Shown here: in pieces, positions 26,667 through 36,168 of the stretch
How positions within the stretch are numbered: the stretch's first letter is position 1
Layout: every line of letters starts with the position of its first letter
Assembly: GCF_024606225.1 (NCBI RefSeq)
Contig: NZ_JAGRPU010000035.1
Span: 1-57,376 of the forward strand
Source: Endozoicomonas sp. ISHI1
GTDB taxonomy: Bacteria; Pseudomonadota; Gammaproteobacteria; Pseudomonadales; Endozoicomonadaceae
DNA: 57,376 nt
Reading direction: 5' to 3'
Notes under the pieces: generated by a model
What the model was told of the DNA's origin: nothing
Database searches by the model: none
Seen by the model: only the letters and a program-made list of their open reading frames with translations
Made by a program: the position numbers and the translations under genes

Positions 26667-26693
26667 AGAGTCATGGGTCAAAAGAGGCGACAT
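26667..26693 (-). repeat. 27-nt 3'-end module encoding the CRLF tail, copy 2
   Basis: This is the counterpart of 14562-14588. It covers the last codons and stop of F-box/WD40 gene 3 and 11 bases of 3' flank, and differs from the RING gene copy at two positions just after the stop. Confidence 0.8.
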
Positions 26694-28525
26694 ATATCCT
26701 CACTCAGAGGTTCATCTTCCACCCAAAGTTCGGTGATTTTCACGGCTTGACGACGACTACCGTCCCGAGCAATGTCTGCGACGGTTACTACATAGTCGCC
26801 ATCGGGGCTGAAGGTGGCTGATCTGACGCAACCACCATGGGAAATGGTCGCTTTTACTAACCAGGTTCCATCGAGCATCTGACCACAGATTTTCGCTGTA
26901 CCGTCAAGACTGACGGTCACCACATGTCGGCCATCAGTACTGAAGGCTGCTGAAGAGACCGACTTATCATGAGGAATGGTCGCTTTCTCCTCCCATGACC
27001 CATCGTTCTTCAGGCCGTAGATCTTTGCCATACCATCGGAACTGGCAGTCACGAAATAGCAGCCATCAGGGCTGAAGGTCGCAAATTTAACCCAATCTTT
27101 GTGGAAAAAGGTCTCTTTTTCTTTCCATGATTCATCGTCCCACAGGCCATAGATTTTCGCCGTCCCATCTGCACTGGCAGTCACCACATGGCAGCTATCA
27201 GCGCTGAAGTTAAGTGATAGAATCGCACCATCATGGGAAATGATGCCTTTTTCTTGCCATAATCCATCGTCCTTCTGACTATAGATTTTCGCAACATCAT
27301 CGTTACCGACAGTCGCCACGTGACGGCTATCGGGGCTGAAGCTGGCTAACCTGACTAAATTATTGTGGCGAATAATGGCTTTTGGTTGCCATGATCCATC
27401 GTCCTCCAGGCCATGGACTTTCGCATTGTGATCGCGACTGCAAGTCACCACAAAGCGGCCATTGCCGCTGAAGCTGGCTGACCTGGCTTTACTATTGTGG
27501 CGAATGATGGCTTTTGGTTCCCATGATCCATCGTCCTCCAGGCCGAAGATATGCGCTGTCTGACCTTTACCGATGGTCGCCATATAGCGACCTTGGGCGC
27601 TAAAGGTCGCTGAAATAAAGCCATTCTGATCGGGAATAATGGCTTTTTTTACCCAGGTACCATCGGCTTCCAGACCATAGATTTTTGCCATGCCATCTTC
27701 ATTGACGGTGACCAGATAGCAACTATCGGGACTGAAGGTAGCTGAAGCGACGCGCGGATCAAAAATTTTGACTTTTCGTTCCCACGAACCATCGGCCTCT
27801 TGACTATAGATACTCGTCGTGCCGTCGTAACCGATAATCACCACGCAGCGGCTGTCGGCGCTGAAGCTGGCTGAATGTATTGAATGGCGTTGAACAATGA
27901 GAACTTTTGGTTTCCATGATCCGTCGGCCTCCAGGCCCAGGATTCTCACCGAGCCGTCTCCACTGGAGGTCAAGATATGGCAAGCATCAGCGCTGCAACT
28001 GGCGGAGCTGACAGAGCTGTTATTTGAAACAGTGACTTTTGTAGCTGACTTAAAGGCTCTAAATTGAGACTTCCGTTCAGTATTGGTGAAATGAAGCAGA
28101 GCAGGTATATAGGGATTGTTTCGGCGTTTTATGAGTGAATCGATTAAATCCTTATCATTTATAAACCGCTCCATCCAACAACGGAGTTGATCATCATCTT
28201 TTGAAGTGACGATTGTCTTAAGTAGTAACTGGTGTGATGGAGGAAAACGACTATACCACGCCTTTGCCAGCGCATTATCTTCTTGAATCACTTCTCGAAA
28301 GTAGGTGGATACCTGTTTTAAACGGACAATATCTCTAAGACCTAAAAAGCCAATAATTTTCAAATGTGTGTAGACGCACAAATTGAGTAGTGAAGCTTTG
28401 CTCTCGTCTGGCACAGTGATATTTCTTCCCGCACTGACACCCGTTGGAGCTTGCACCAATAGGGTCTGATAGGGTTCTGGTGGAGGTGAACCGCCGACGG
28501 TGCCGTTATTTTCTAGTCTATTCAT
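26678..28525 (-). CDS. F-box/WD40-like protein 3 with C-terminal CaaX box (CRLF)
   Basis: About 615 residues from the conserved start MNRLENNGTVGG. A divergent F-box region (LLNLCVYTHLKIIGFLGL, then LKQVSTYFREVI) is followed by ten WD40-like blades. The C-terminus reads VEDEPLSEDICRLF, ending in a CaaX-like box identical to that of the RING protein. Compared with gene 1, the first blades are the most diverged, suggesting different binding surfaces. It is the first WD40 gene in transcription order, about 190 bases after the exported reductase gene. Confidence 0.8.
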   Translation of the reverse strand: MNRLENNGTVGGSPPPEPYQTLLVQAPTGVSAGRNITVPDESKASLLNLCVYTHLKIIGFLGLRDIVRLKQVSTYFREVIQEDNALAKAWYSRFPPSHQLLLKTIVTSKDDDQLRCWMERFINDKDLIDSLIKRRNNPYIPALLHFTNTERKSQFRAFKSATKVTVSNNSSVSSASCSADACHILTSSGDGSVRILGLEADGSWKPKVLIVQRHSIHSASFSADSRCVVIIGYDGTTSIYSQEADGSWERKVKIFDPRVASATFSPDSCYLVTVNEDGMAKIYGLEADGTWVKKAIIPDQNGFISATFSAQGRYMATIGKGQTAHIFGLEDDGSWEPKAIIRHNSKARSASFSGNGRFVVTCSRDHNAKVHGLEDDGSWQPKAIIRHNNLVRLASFSPDSRHVATVGNDDVAKIYSQKDDGLWQEKGIISHDGAILSLNFSADSCHVVTASADGTAKIYGLWDDESWKEKETFFHKDWVKFATFSPDGCYFVTASSDGMAKIYGLKNDGSWEEKATIPHDKSVSSAAFSTDGRHVVTVSLDGTAKICGQMLDGTWLVKATISHGGCVRSATFSPDGDYVVTVADIARDGSRRQAVKITELWVEDEPLSEDICRLF

Positions 28526-28718
28526 GCTCGGAATCTTCGAAGTGAGTATTTGTTCTCGATTAGAAAGAAAATTCAAAATTAATGCGGTTACATAGAGTCG
28601 CTTTAAGGATGAAAGTTCATAACATGTCGTTAAGCACAACTAACAAAAATGCCGCCCACCCATGCATTTTCTTTGCCTTTCTCCACAACAAATAATGAAC
28701 AGGCTGGATGCTTGTTGC

Positions 28719-30287
28719 TCAGGGTCTATTGAGAAGTGCTTCCTGCGCTTCCATCATCAGGATTTCCTCCAGTGCCCTCAGGCCGGCAAGATAGCCAGAA
28801 TAAGAGGCCGTTATAGCTTGTCTGGGTAGATCGTGATGGACAGCAACATCCCCTGCAGTCAAAACGCCGCTCTGACAGGTGTGGCTCCAACGGTATTCGT
28901 TATCCAGACTCTCGGGCGCTATTGAGCCAATTCCCAGATCCTCCGGCGAGTATTCCAGTGTATTGGCAATGACGCCGTCCACCATGATGGAACGGTTATC
29001 AGCCTGAACGCGGTAGAGATTTTCCAGAGGCATCAAGGTAATGGTATCTGCCGTTATTGTAGAAACGGATAACCTGAGGAGCTGCTTATCCAGACTTATA
29101 AGCAGGCTGGATTCAGTGTCAGGGACTGGCCAGAAGCTTTTCAACGGCTTTCTGTTTCGGGTATCAATGAGAACAACATCAAACCCGGATCGGCTGGCGT
29201 ATAAAGCAGCGGTTTTCCCCCCAATCCCTGCGCCAAGGATAGCGACCCTCCTTTTCGACCAAACACTTTTTGTCACCGTTTTATTCAGCCACTGGGCAGA
29301 GGTTGTTCCCCTGGCCGCAGCCATCAGGAGAGTAACAAAGGGGCTATCAACAGAACCGAGTGTGAGCATGTTGCTCTTCATCAAGGGCTGAGACCATGGA
29401 GTTTGGTTGAAATCATAGCGTTGGATATAGTCCTTGTTATTCAGACAAATATCAGGGTAGATACCGGATTGAGGCTTCTGCCCAATGGCTGAGAATACAC
29501 CTGAAACAGGAAGACTCAGCCTGCGCCTGCCGCCCTCAAAACTCAATGTACTGGCATTGAGCAAGCCATTCTGATTGATGTAAATGGACTCCAGATTATG
29601 TTCGAAATAGAGAAAAAGAGCCTTCTTTCTTCTCTCCAGTGCATTGTAGAGAAGATCAATCATGATACTTTCTGCCTTGAAGCTACTGCCTTGTACAGCA
29701 AGATGGACCTTATTGGCATTGAGGCTGAGCAAGCTGATAGCTTGTTCAATGGCTGAGGCTCCTCCACCCACCACCAGAACATCTTTTTCTGCAAACCTGG
29801 GACCGTCACAGTCGGTACAGGTAAATACCCCGTTACCTTTGTAGGGCTCCAGAATCGTCGGCAGGTTGGGCTTTGCCCCCGATGCCAATATGACAAGGGT
29901 CGCATAATAGGCAGAACGCTCACCTTGTAAAACCTTCAGGGTTCCCTTCAGTTGAGTTTCAACAATATGATCTTCAATGATTTGAACATTAGGATTGCTG
30001 CTTGCCTTGTCTTCCATCAACTTTTGCAGGCTTGACCCCTTGATTGTCAGGCTTCCGGGCCAGTTTTCAATGGTACCCGCTCCTTCAAGCTGACCCTGGC
30101 TTTTATGACTTTTTATCACCCGTATCGTGACTGATGGGTTGAATCTTGCAATCGTCTGTGCGGCTGTCATGGCTGCAGGACCTCCACCTACGACCACAAC
30201 AGAAGGCGTAAGCGCCCTGAGTGTCGGACTGAGGAATAGGGTGAGCAGCAGGCAGACTGTCAACTTGTTGATATTTTTATATTTCAT
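28719..30287 (-). CDS. exported thioredoxin-reductase-like flavoprotein with extra Rossmann domain
   Basis: A 522-residue protein with a signal peptide (about 1-25), so it acts outside the cytoplasm. The FAD motif VVVGGGPAAMTAAQ (31-44), the redox site C157-T-D-C160 (family form CATC) and the NADPH motif VLVVGGGASAIEQA (170-183) follow thioredoxin reductase order. The protein then continues with a third dinucleotide motif (VAILGAGIGGKTAALYAS, 348-365) and closes with AGDVAVHHDLPRQAI, the usual FAD-binding end. TrxR proteins are about 320 residues and cytoplasmic, so both size and export are unusual. NADPH supply in the periplasm is a problem for a normal TrxR role. Confidence 0.75.
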   Translation of the reverse strand: MKYKNINKLTVCLLLTLFLSPTLRALTPSVVVVGGGPAAMTAAQTIARFNPSVTIRVIKSHKSQGQLEGAGTIENWPGSLTIKGSSLQKLMEDKASSNPNVQIIEDHIVETQLKGTLKVLQGERSAYYATLVILASGAKPNLPTILEPYKGNGVFTCTDCDGPRFAEKDVLVVGGGASAIEQAISLLSLNANKVHLAVQGSSFKAESIMIDLLYNALERRKKALFLYFEHNLESIYINQNGLLNASTLSFEGGRRRLSLPVSGVFSAIGQKPQSGIYPDICLNNKDYIQRYDFNQTPWSQPLMKSNMLTLGSVDSPFVTLLMAAARGTTSAQWLNKTVTKSVWSKRRVAILGAGIGGKTAALYASRSGFDVVLIDTRNRKPLKSFWPVPDTESSLLISLDKQLLRLSVSTITADTITLMPLENLYRVQADNRSIMVDGVIANTLEYSPEDLGIGSIAPESLDNEYRWSHTCQSGVLTAGDVAVHHDLPRQAITASYSGYLAGLRALEEILMMEAQEALLNRP

Positions 30288-30607
30288 TTAAAAAAGTGTT
30301 CAGCAATAAGCAGCTCATTGCGGGGTATATTTCTTTTAACTTTTGTTATTCTTTTACCTGCCTGATTCTGATTCAGCGGCCGGGGTTCCTGAAGTACCTG
30401 AGCAATGACTTACTCAGGCTGATGGGTAAAAAATAGAGCAGATTTTTAATTTGTGAATACCGCTGCCAAAATTTAAGCCTTTTTCCGCCAAGCGGTCAGG
30501 ATTAAAAGCCAAAGACTGCGTTAAACCCTGATGCCTCATTGCGACTCCCGGAGCTAGTCTTACAGCTGACAGTTTTAATGCTTAACAAAAACGAGGAAAA
30601 GACCAAG
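30288..30607. other. intergenic region
   Basis: About 320 bases between the divergent reductase and small membrane protein genes. No gene, RNA family or repeat was recognised. Promoters for both neighbours must lie here. Confidence 0.5.
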
Positions 30608-30826
30608 ATGAGAATTGCATTGTCGGCACTGCTGAAAGTCGCCGCTATTGCTTCACTGGGTTTCTGGTGGCTTTGGCTGTTTATTGGCACAGCGTATTAC
30701 TACGTTTTGCAGGAGAATTCTCTCTGGGCGTCAGCGCAGTCAGGTGCGGGTGTTGCTTTGACTGTTTTTGTCGCAGGTATGTTGAGCTGTCATTTATCCG
30801 AGATATTGGTACCGGTTAAAAAATGA
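30608..30826 (+). CDS. small two-helix membrane protein
   Basis: A 72-residue hydrophobic protein with two predicted transmembrane helices, about 8-33 (Trp-rich: GFWWLWLFIGTAYYY) and 45-62. I chose ATG 30608, preceded by GAGGA, instead of an upstream in-frame start. No family was recognised. The neighbours are unrelated. Confidence 0.65.
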   Translation: MRIALSALLKVAAIASLGFWWLWLFIGTAYYYVLQENSLWASAQSGAGVALTVFVAGMLSCHLSEILVPVKK

Positions 30827-30917
30827 TTGCTCCCAAGAGATGTCGTCAAGGGGCCGTGAGCCTGCAAATAGACTTTGTCTGGTATCCGCCCCTAAAACCT
30901 TTGGCTCTTAAACGTTT

Positions 30918-32051
30918 TTAAAGTTTCATCGTCAAAGCTACGGCCAGATTTCTGGCAGCCCTGATCAGATTCTCTTCTCCTTTCATCAATGCCTTTTCAA
31001 GACTGACAGCTCCATGCACCACAGGAAACAGGGCATCGATTCCCTGAGCATACACGGCGTCTGCACCCTGCCCAACTGAACCAGCCAATGCCACCACCGG
31101 AAGATCCAATGATTTGGCGATACGAGCAACACCCACAGGGGTTTTACCCTGAGCAGTCTGGCCATCTATACGACCTTCACCCGTAATGACCAGATTGGCC
31201 CCTTTGACCTTTTCAGCCAGACCAACAGCATCCATGACAATTTCAATACCGGGCTCAAGCCGGGCATTGAGAAAACCCAGTAATGCCGCCCCCATGCCAC
31301 CGGCCGCTCCGGCACCGGGCACGTCACGGACAGAGACACCCAGATCGCGTTCCATAATCCGGGCATAATGCCCAAGGGACTGATCCAGAGCTTCCACCAT
31401 TTCATGTGTAGCACCCTTTTGCGGGCCAAAAACAGCAGAAGCTCCATTGTTACCGGTCAGAGGGTTATCAACGTCACAGGCAGCGATGATTTCAACCGAT
31501 TGCAGGCGCTGATCCATGTTGGAGGTATCGATGCTGCCGAGGCTTTGTAACGGTTCTCCACCGTAAGGCAACTCTTTACCATCGTCGCTTAATAACCGAA
31601 CCCCCAGAGCCTGCATCATACCGGCACCGCCATCATTGGTTGCACTGCCACCAATCCCGACGATTATTTTTTTAACACCTCTATCCAACGCACTAAGGAT
31701 CAGTTCTCCAGTTCCCGCTGTGGTTGCAATCATCGGGTCACGCTGATCAGGACTGACCAGCTCCAGCCCGGAAGCCCTGGCCATCTCGATGACCGCCGTT
31801 GCGCCGTCACCCAGTACGCCAAATTCAGCCTGAACCTGATGGCCCAAAGGGCCTGTGACAGGCACTTTTATAAAATGACCATCCGTGGCATCAATCAGTG
31901 ACTGAAGTGTTCCCTCGCCACCGTCGGCGACGGGTACTTTGACATACTGAGCATCAGGAAGAATTTCCTTAAAGCCGGTTTCGATCGCTGAGGCGACCTG
32001 GGCGGCGGTCAGGCATTCTTTGAAGGAGTCGGGGGCAATGACTATTTTCAT
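30918..32051 (-). CDS. glycerate kinase
   Basis: A 377-residue type I glycerate kinase, which phosphorylates D-glycerate to phosphoglycerate in glycerate/glyoxylate use. Conserved features are MKIVIAPDSFKECLTA, VADGGEGT, GIGGSATNDGGAGM and VITGEGRIDGQTAQGK. The family includes GarK and GlxK of E. coli, which this sequence cannot separate. No glyoxylate or garD-type genes are adjacent, so the pathway context is unknown. Confidence 0.93.
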   Translation of the reverse strand: MKIVIAPDSFKECLTAAQVASAIETGFKEILPDAQYVKVPVADGGEGTLQSLIDATDGHFIKVPVTGPLGHQVQAEFGVLGDGATAVIEMARASGLELVSPDQRDPMIATTAGTGELILSALDRGVKKIIVGIGGSATNDGGAGMMQALGVRLLSDDGKELPYGGEPLQSLGSIDTSNMDQRLQSVEIIAACDVDNPLTGNNGASAVFGPQKGATHEMVEALDQSLGHYARIMERDLGVSVRDVPGAGAAGGMGAALLGFLNARLEPGIEIVMDAVGLAEKVKGANLVITGEGRIDGQTAQGKTPVGVARIAKSLDLPVVALAGSVGQGADAVYAQGIDALFPVVHGAVSLEKALMKGEENLIRAARNLAVALTMKL

Positions 32052-32195
32052 CGGTCTTCACTCTTCCGTGTCAGGCGATCTTTATGATGCCGTAAATGTA
32101 TGGTACGCGTCAGCGACGTGTTGAAAACAAATATGGAACCATAGAGCCAAATTTTAATAAAATCAGCCTGAGTCTTTTATGTTCGGGTCTGATTC

Positions 32196-32885
32196 GTGTC
32201 CATTGTTTCTCGTTTACTGGTTTTCTTCTGCGCTGCCAGCTTTCCTTTTTCTGTCTGGTCTGCACTCACCAGCTTTTCTCAGGCCAAGCGGGAAGCAGTA
32301 AAAATCTATTCCAATCACCTCACCAGTTTTTATTGCGGCTGCGATATAACCGTGCAGGGCAAGAAACTGGTGCCTGATCTTGAATCCTGCGGATATGAGG
32401 TACGAAAACAGCCAAACCGAGCTTCAAGAATTGAGTGGGAGCATGTGGTACCAGCCTGGGAATTTGGTCATCAGCTGCAGTGCTGGCAGGAGGGAGGTCG
32501 TAAAAGCTGTGGCAAGAATCCCGATTTTCGCAAAATGGAATCGGATCTCCACAACCTGGTTCCTGCAGTCGGAGAAGTGAATGGCGATCGATCCAACTAC
32601 CGCTTCGGCTTTCTTCAAGATACACCTGACATGTATGGTCAGTGTGACTTTAAAGTCAATTTCAAGCAGCAAAAAGCACAACCGCCGTTAACACAACGAG
32701 GCCAGATTGCCCGAATCTATCTCTATATGGCAAACCGTTACGCCTTCAGACTCAGCAAAAGTCAGAGAAAGCTCTATGAAGCCTGGGATCGACTCTATCC
32801 AGAAACAGCCTGGGAAGTTGAGCGTAATGCTCGTATTGCCGCGGTTCAGGGCTGGGGAAATCCATACATTTCAGAGCAGCCATAG
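32196..32885 (+). CDS. endA: exported endonuclease I (EndA/Dns family)
   Basis: A 229-residue nonspecific nuclease with a signal peptide (about 1-22), acting in the periplasm or medium. The beta-beta-alpha-metal active site [13 protein letters not shown] and the Cys residues matching Vibrio Dns/EndA disulfides are present, as is the [18 protein letters not shown] motif. It starts at GTG. Likely roles are scavenging DNA and limiting DNA uptake. It precedes parC by about 90 bases. Confidence 0.92.
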   Translation: MSIVSRLLVFFCAASFPFSVWSALTSFSQAKREAVKIYSNHLTSFYCGCDITVQGKKLVPDLESCGYEVRKQPNRASRIEWEHVVPAWEFGHQLQCWQEGGRKSCGKNPDFRKMESDLHNLVPAVGEVNGDRSNYRFGFLQDTPDMYGQCDFKVNFKQQKAQPPLTQRGQIARIYLYMANRYAFRLSKSQRKLYEAWDRLYPETAWEVERNARIAAVQGWGNPYISEQP

Positions 32886-32977
32886 GGATGAATCAGCGTA
32901 TTCGACTGTCCTATCAGCAATCGAGGTATTATCATGTCCGATTAGCTCACTTTTAAAGCTCCCAAGGTTTATTAAGA

Positions 32978-35245
32978 ATGGAACAGACCTTCATCGGCGA
33001 TGATGGCGTAGAGCGACAGTCACTGAGAGCCTACACAGAAAGTGCATACCTGAATTACTCCATGTATGTCATTCTGGATCGGGCCCTGCCCCACATTGGC
33101 GATGGCCTGAAGCCAGTACAGCGCCGTATTGTTTATGCCATGAGCGAGCTGGGGCTGAAAAATACCGCCAAGTTTAAAAAATCAGCCCGTACGGTGGGTG
33201 ATGTTCTGGGTAAATTTCATCCCCATGGCGACTCTGCCTGTTACGAGGCCATGGTATTGATGGCTCAGCCCTTCTCATACCGCTACCCGCTGGTAGATGG
33301 CCAGGGAAACTGGGGGTCGCCGGATGATCCCAAATCGTTTGCTGCGATGCGGTATACCGAGTCCAGGCTGACTCGCTATTCTGACGTCCTGCTCGGTGAG
33401 CTGGGGCAGGGCACAGTGGACTGGGTAGCTAACTTCGATGGAACACTGGAAGAACCATCGATCTTGCCCGCCCGATTACCCAATCTGCTGCTGAACGGCA
33501 CCACTGGTATCGCCGTGGGTATGGCGACGGACATCCCTCCTCATAACCTGAGAGAAGTCGCAAACGCCTGTATTCATCTGTTGGATCATCCGGGCTCAGG
33601 CACTGCCGAGCTGGTTGAGCATATTCAGGGGCCAGACTTCCCCACCGAAGCTGAAATAATTACCCCCCGTGAAGAGATTCTGAAGATCTACGAGCAGGGG
33701 CGAGGTTCTTTGAGAATGAGAGCCGTCTACCAGCAGGACAGTGGAGAGATCATTGTCGCAGCGCTTCCCTATCAGGCTTCCGGGGCGAAAATTCTGGAGC
33801 AGGTGGCCGCCCAGATGCAAGCCAAGAAGTTACCCATGGTGGCAGACCTGAGGGACGAATCAGACCATGAGAATCCTACCCGACTGGTGATCGTTCCCCG
33901 TTCCAATCGTATCGATGTGGATGGTTTGATGAACCATCTGTTTGCCACGACCGATCTTGAGAAGACCTACCGGGTCAACATGAATATGATCGGTGTCGAC
34001 GGTAAGCCCCAGGTCAAAGCTCTGGATACCCTGCTGAAGGAGTGGCTGGTCTGGAGAACCGATACCGTCAGACGTCGCCTGCAACACCGCCTCGATAAAG
34101 TGCTGGCCCGGCTTCATATTCTTGAGGGGTTGCTGGCAGCCTTCCTGAACATTGATGAAGTCATCGAAATTATCCGCAATGAAGACAAGCCGAAAGAAGT
34201 CATAATGACCCGGTTTGGTCTCTCTGAGGTTCAAGCGGATGCCATTCTGGAAATCAAACTGCGTCAGTTAGCCAAACTGGAAGAGATCAAAATCCGTGCT
34301 GAACAGGAAGAGTTGGAAAACGAGCGCAAGAACCTTGAGCTGACCCTCAGCTCCGAGCGTCGACTGAAAACCCTGGTCAAAAAAGAGATCAAGGCCGATG
34401 CTGAGGAATTTGGTGATGACCGTCGTTCACCTCTTAAGGTTCGTCAGGAGGCCCAGGCACTGTCTGAAACGGATCTGATGACATCTGATCCAGTGACTGT
34501 CGTGCTGTCTGAGAAGGGTTGGGTGCGTTGTGCCAAAGGTCATGAGGTTGATCCTGCCAGTCTCAACTATAAGTCAGGAGACAAGTATCGATTGTCTGCC
34601 AAGGGCAAGAGTAACCAGTCTTCAATCTTTATAGACTCCACTGGTCGCGCTTATTCTATTCAAACTCATACTCTTCCCTCTGCACGGGGCCAGGGTGAGC
34701 CACTGACAGGACGCGTCAACCCTCCTTCCGGAGCAACCTTTGAAGGGCTGTGTATAGGCGACAGTAATGATTGTTACTTGCTGGCCAGCGATGCCGGTTA
34801 TGGTTTTGTTGTTCAGCATTCCGATATGGTCAGCAAGAACAAGGCCGGTAAGGCTCTGCTGACTCTGCCCAAGTATTCCCAGGTTATGTCGCCCGTACCG
34901 GTAACGGCAGAAGATCAGGTGCTGGCAGCCATCACCAACGAGGGACGCATGCTGGTCTTCCCGCTTTCCGAATTGCCGAAGCTGGCAAGAGGTAAGGGCA
35001 ACAAGATCATTAATATTCCTTCGGCACGGGCATCGGACCGAATCGAGTTGATGGTTCATCTGGCGATAATGAACTCGAGCGACGCTCTGGTTCTGTACTC
35101 AGGCAAGCGTCATGTGACGTTGAAATCGGCAGACATTGTGCATTATCACGGAGAGAGAGGCCGCAGGGGTAACAAACTGCCCCGTGGCTTCCAGAAAGTG
35201 GATAGTTTTGAGGTTATACGGGCAAACGAAAAAGAAGAGAGCTAA
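32978..35245 (+). CDS. parC: DNA topoisomerase IV subunit A
   Basis: ParC is the DNA-cleaving subunit that, with ParE, decatenates daughter chromosomes. The 755-residue protein is full length, with catalytic Tyr126 (AAMRYTESR), the helix-turn-helix region [12 protein letters not shown] and a C-terminal beta-pinwheel. Ser86 and Glu90, equivalent to the E. coli quinolone-resistance positions Ser80 and Glu84, are wild type. parE, often adjacent to parC, is not in the window. Confidence 0.97.
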   Translation: MEQTFIGDDGVERQSLRAYTESAYLNYSMYVILDRALPHIGDGLKPVQRRIVYAMSELGLKNTAKFKKSARTVGDVLGKFHPHGDSACYEAMVLMAQPFSYRYPLVDGQGNWGSPDDPKSFAAMRYTESRLTRYSDVLLGELGQGTVDWVANFDGTLEEPSILPARLPNLLLNGTTGIAVGMATDIPPHNLREVANACIHLLDHPGSGTAELVEHIQGPDFPTEAEIITPREEILKIYEQGRGSLRMRAVYQQDSGEIIVAALPYQASGAKILEQVAAQMQAKKLPMVADLRDESDHENPTRLVIVPRSNRIDVDGLMNHLFATTDLEKTYRVNMNMIGVDGKPQVKALDTLLKEWLVWRTDTVRRRLQHRLDKVLARLHILEGLLAAFLNIDEVIEIIRNEDKPKEVIMTRFGLSEVQADAILEIKLRQLAKLEEIKIRAEQEELENERKNLELTLSSERRLKTLVKKEIKADAEEFGDDRRSPLKVRQEAQALSETDLMTSDPVTVVLSEKGWVRCAKGHEVDPASLNYKSGDKYRLSAKGKSNQSSIFIDSTGRAYSIQTHTLPSARGQGEPLTGRVNPPSGATFEGLCIGDSNDCYLLASDAGYGFVVQHSDMVSKNKAGKALLTLPKYSQVMSPVPVTAEDQVLAAITNEGRMLVFPLSELPKLARGKGNKIINIPSARASDRIELMVHLAIMNSSDALVLYSGKRHVTLKSADIVHYHGERGRRGNKLPRGFQKVDSFEVIRANEKEES

Positions 35246-35280
35246 GCCCGAAGAATGGGCAACTCGGTTCCATCACTGCA

Positions 35281-35320
35281 GGGTTTTTATAGCCGGACTG
35301 CTGGCGGCCGCTAAAAACCC
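35281..35320. terminator. inverted repeat between parC and tetR genes
   Basis: A perfect 9-bp pair GGGTTTTTA/TAAAAACCC (35281-35289 and 35312-35320) encloses a GC-rich inner part. It lies in the gap between convergent parC and the TetR gene and could end transcription from either side. Confidence 0.4.
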
Positions 35321-35344
35321 ATGATGGTTTGTTGAGCCCAATGA

Positions 35345-35995
35345 TCAGCAATGGCCGATTCCGCACCCCTTGATGATGAGGTTGCAAAGATGTTCTGTTG
35401 CAGCCTCTAAATCCTCATCGGACAGGGCCTCCTTACCCATGACACAGGCCACCTGAGGACTGTAGTCCACATAATACTGGGTATTAGCCCAGATGGTGAA
35501 CAGCAGGTGAAGAGGATCCACAGGATCCATTTTGCCTTGTTCTACCCAGGACTCAATAACCAGTGACTTCTCTTTGATCCATGCTCTGAAGTGCTCAAAG
35601 TGTTCCTTGAGGTGTTGCCCTCCATGAATGATCTCACTGCTGAATATACGGGAAGCGTTGGCATGAGCCAGGCAGTATCGCATTTTAGCCCGTATATACT
35701 GTCGAAAGGCTGAAGCCGGATCATCCTCTTTGTTCAAGCCGGAAAAAACAGCTTCCCAGAGTGCCATAATATGGCTGAGAACGGCGCCATACAGATCGAC
35801 CTTGCTGTTAAAGTAATAATGAATGTTGGCTTTTGGCAATCCGGCTCTGTTTGCAATGTCTCTTATTGAAGTCCCTTTGAAGCCACCAAGAACGAATTCG
35901 TCCTCCGCAGCTTGCAGTATGATCTGGATGTTCTTTTGACGCACACGACTACTTTTCAAGGCCGTCTGTTGAACCTTGGCAGCGGAAGATTGCAT
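35345..35995 (-). CDS. TetR family regulator, RutR-like
   Basis: The 216-residue protein has an N-terminal TetR helix-turn-helix (FKGTSIRDIANRAGLPKANI and YYFNSKVDLYGAVL) and a C-terminal domain very like RutR: SRIFSSEIIHGG, VEQGKMDPVDPLHLLF and the IWANTQYYVDYSPQV motif. RutR senses uracil and controls pyrimidine use in E. coli. Whether this protein shares that ligand is not known, and no rut genes are nearby. It may regulate the divergent region towards 36100. Confidence 0.85.
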   Translation of the reverse strand: MQSSAAKVQQTALKSSRVRQKNIQIILQAAEDEFVLGGFKGTSIRDIANRAGLPKANIHYYFNSKVDLYGAVLSHIMALWEAVFSGLNKEDDPASAFRQYIRAKMRYCLAHANASRIFSSEIIHGGQHLKEHFEHFRAWIKEKSLVIESWVEQGKMDPVDPLHLLFTIWANTQYYVDYSPQVACVMGKEALSDEDLEAATEHLCNLIIKGCGIGHC

Positions 35996-36168
35996 AAAAT
36001 CTCCGTATATTGATTAGGTGTTATGACTATCGACTATGAATATAGACAAGAGTTGCGCAATTACCATTCGCTGCAAATAATTTGATAGCAAGACAGTCTT
36101 TTTTTACCCTGCCCATAAGTAAGCACTTTTATTCAGAACCCGTGAAGGTAGCTAAATTTTCGGTGATG

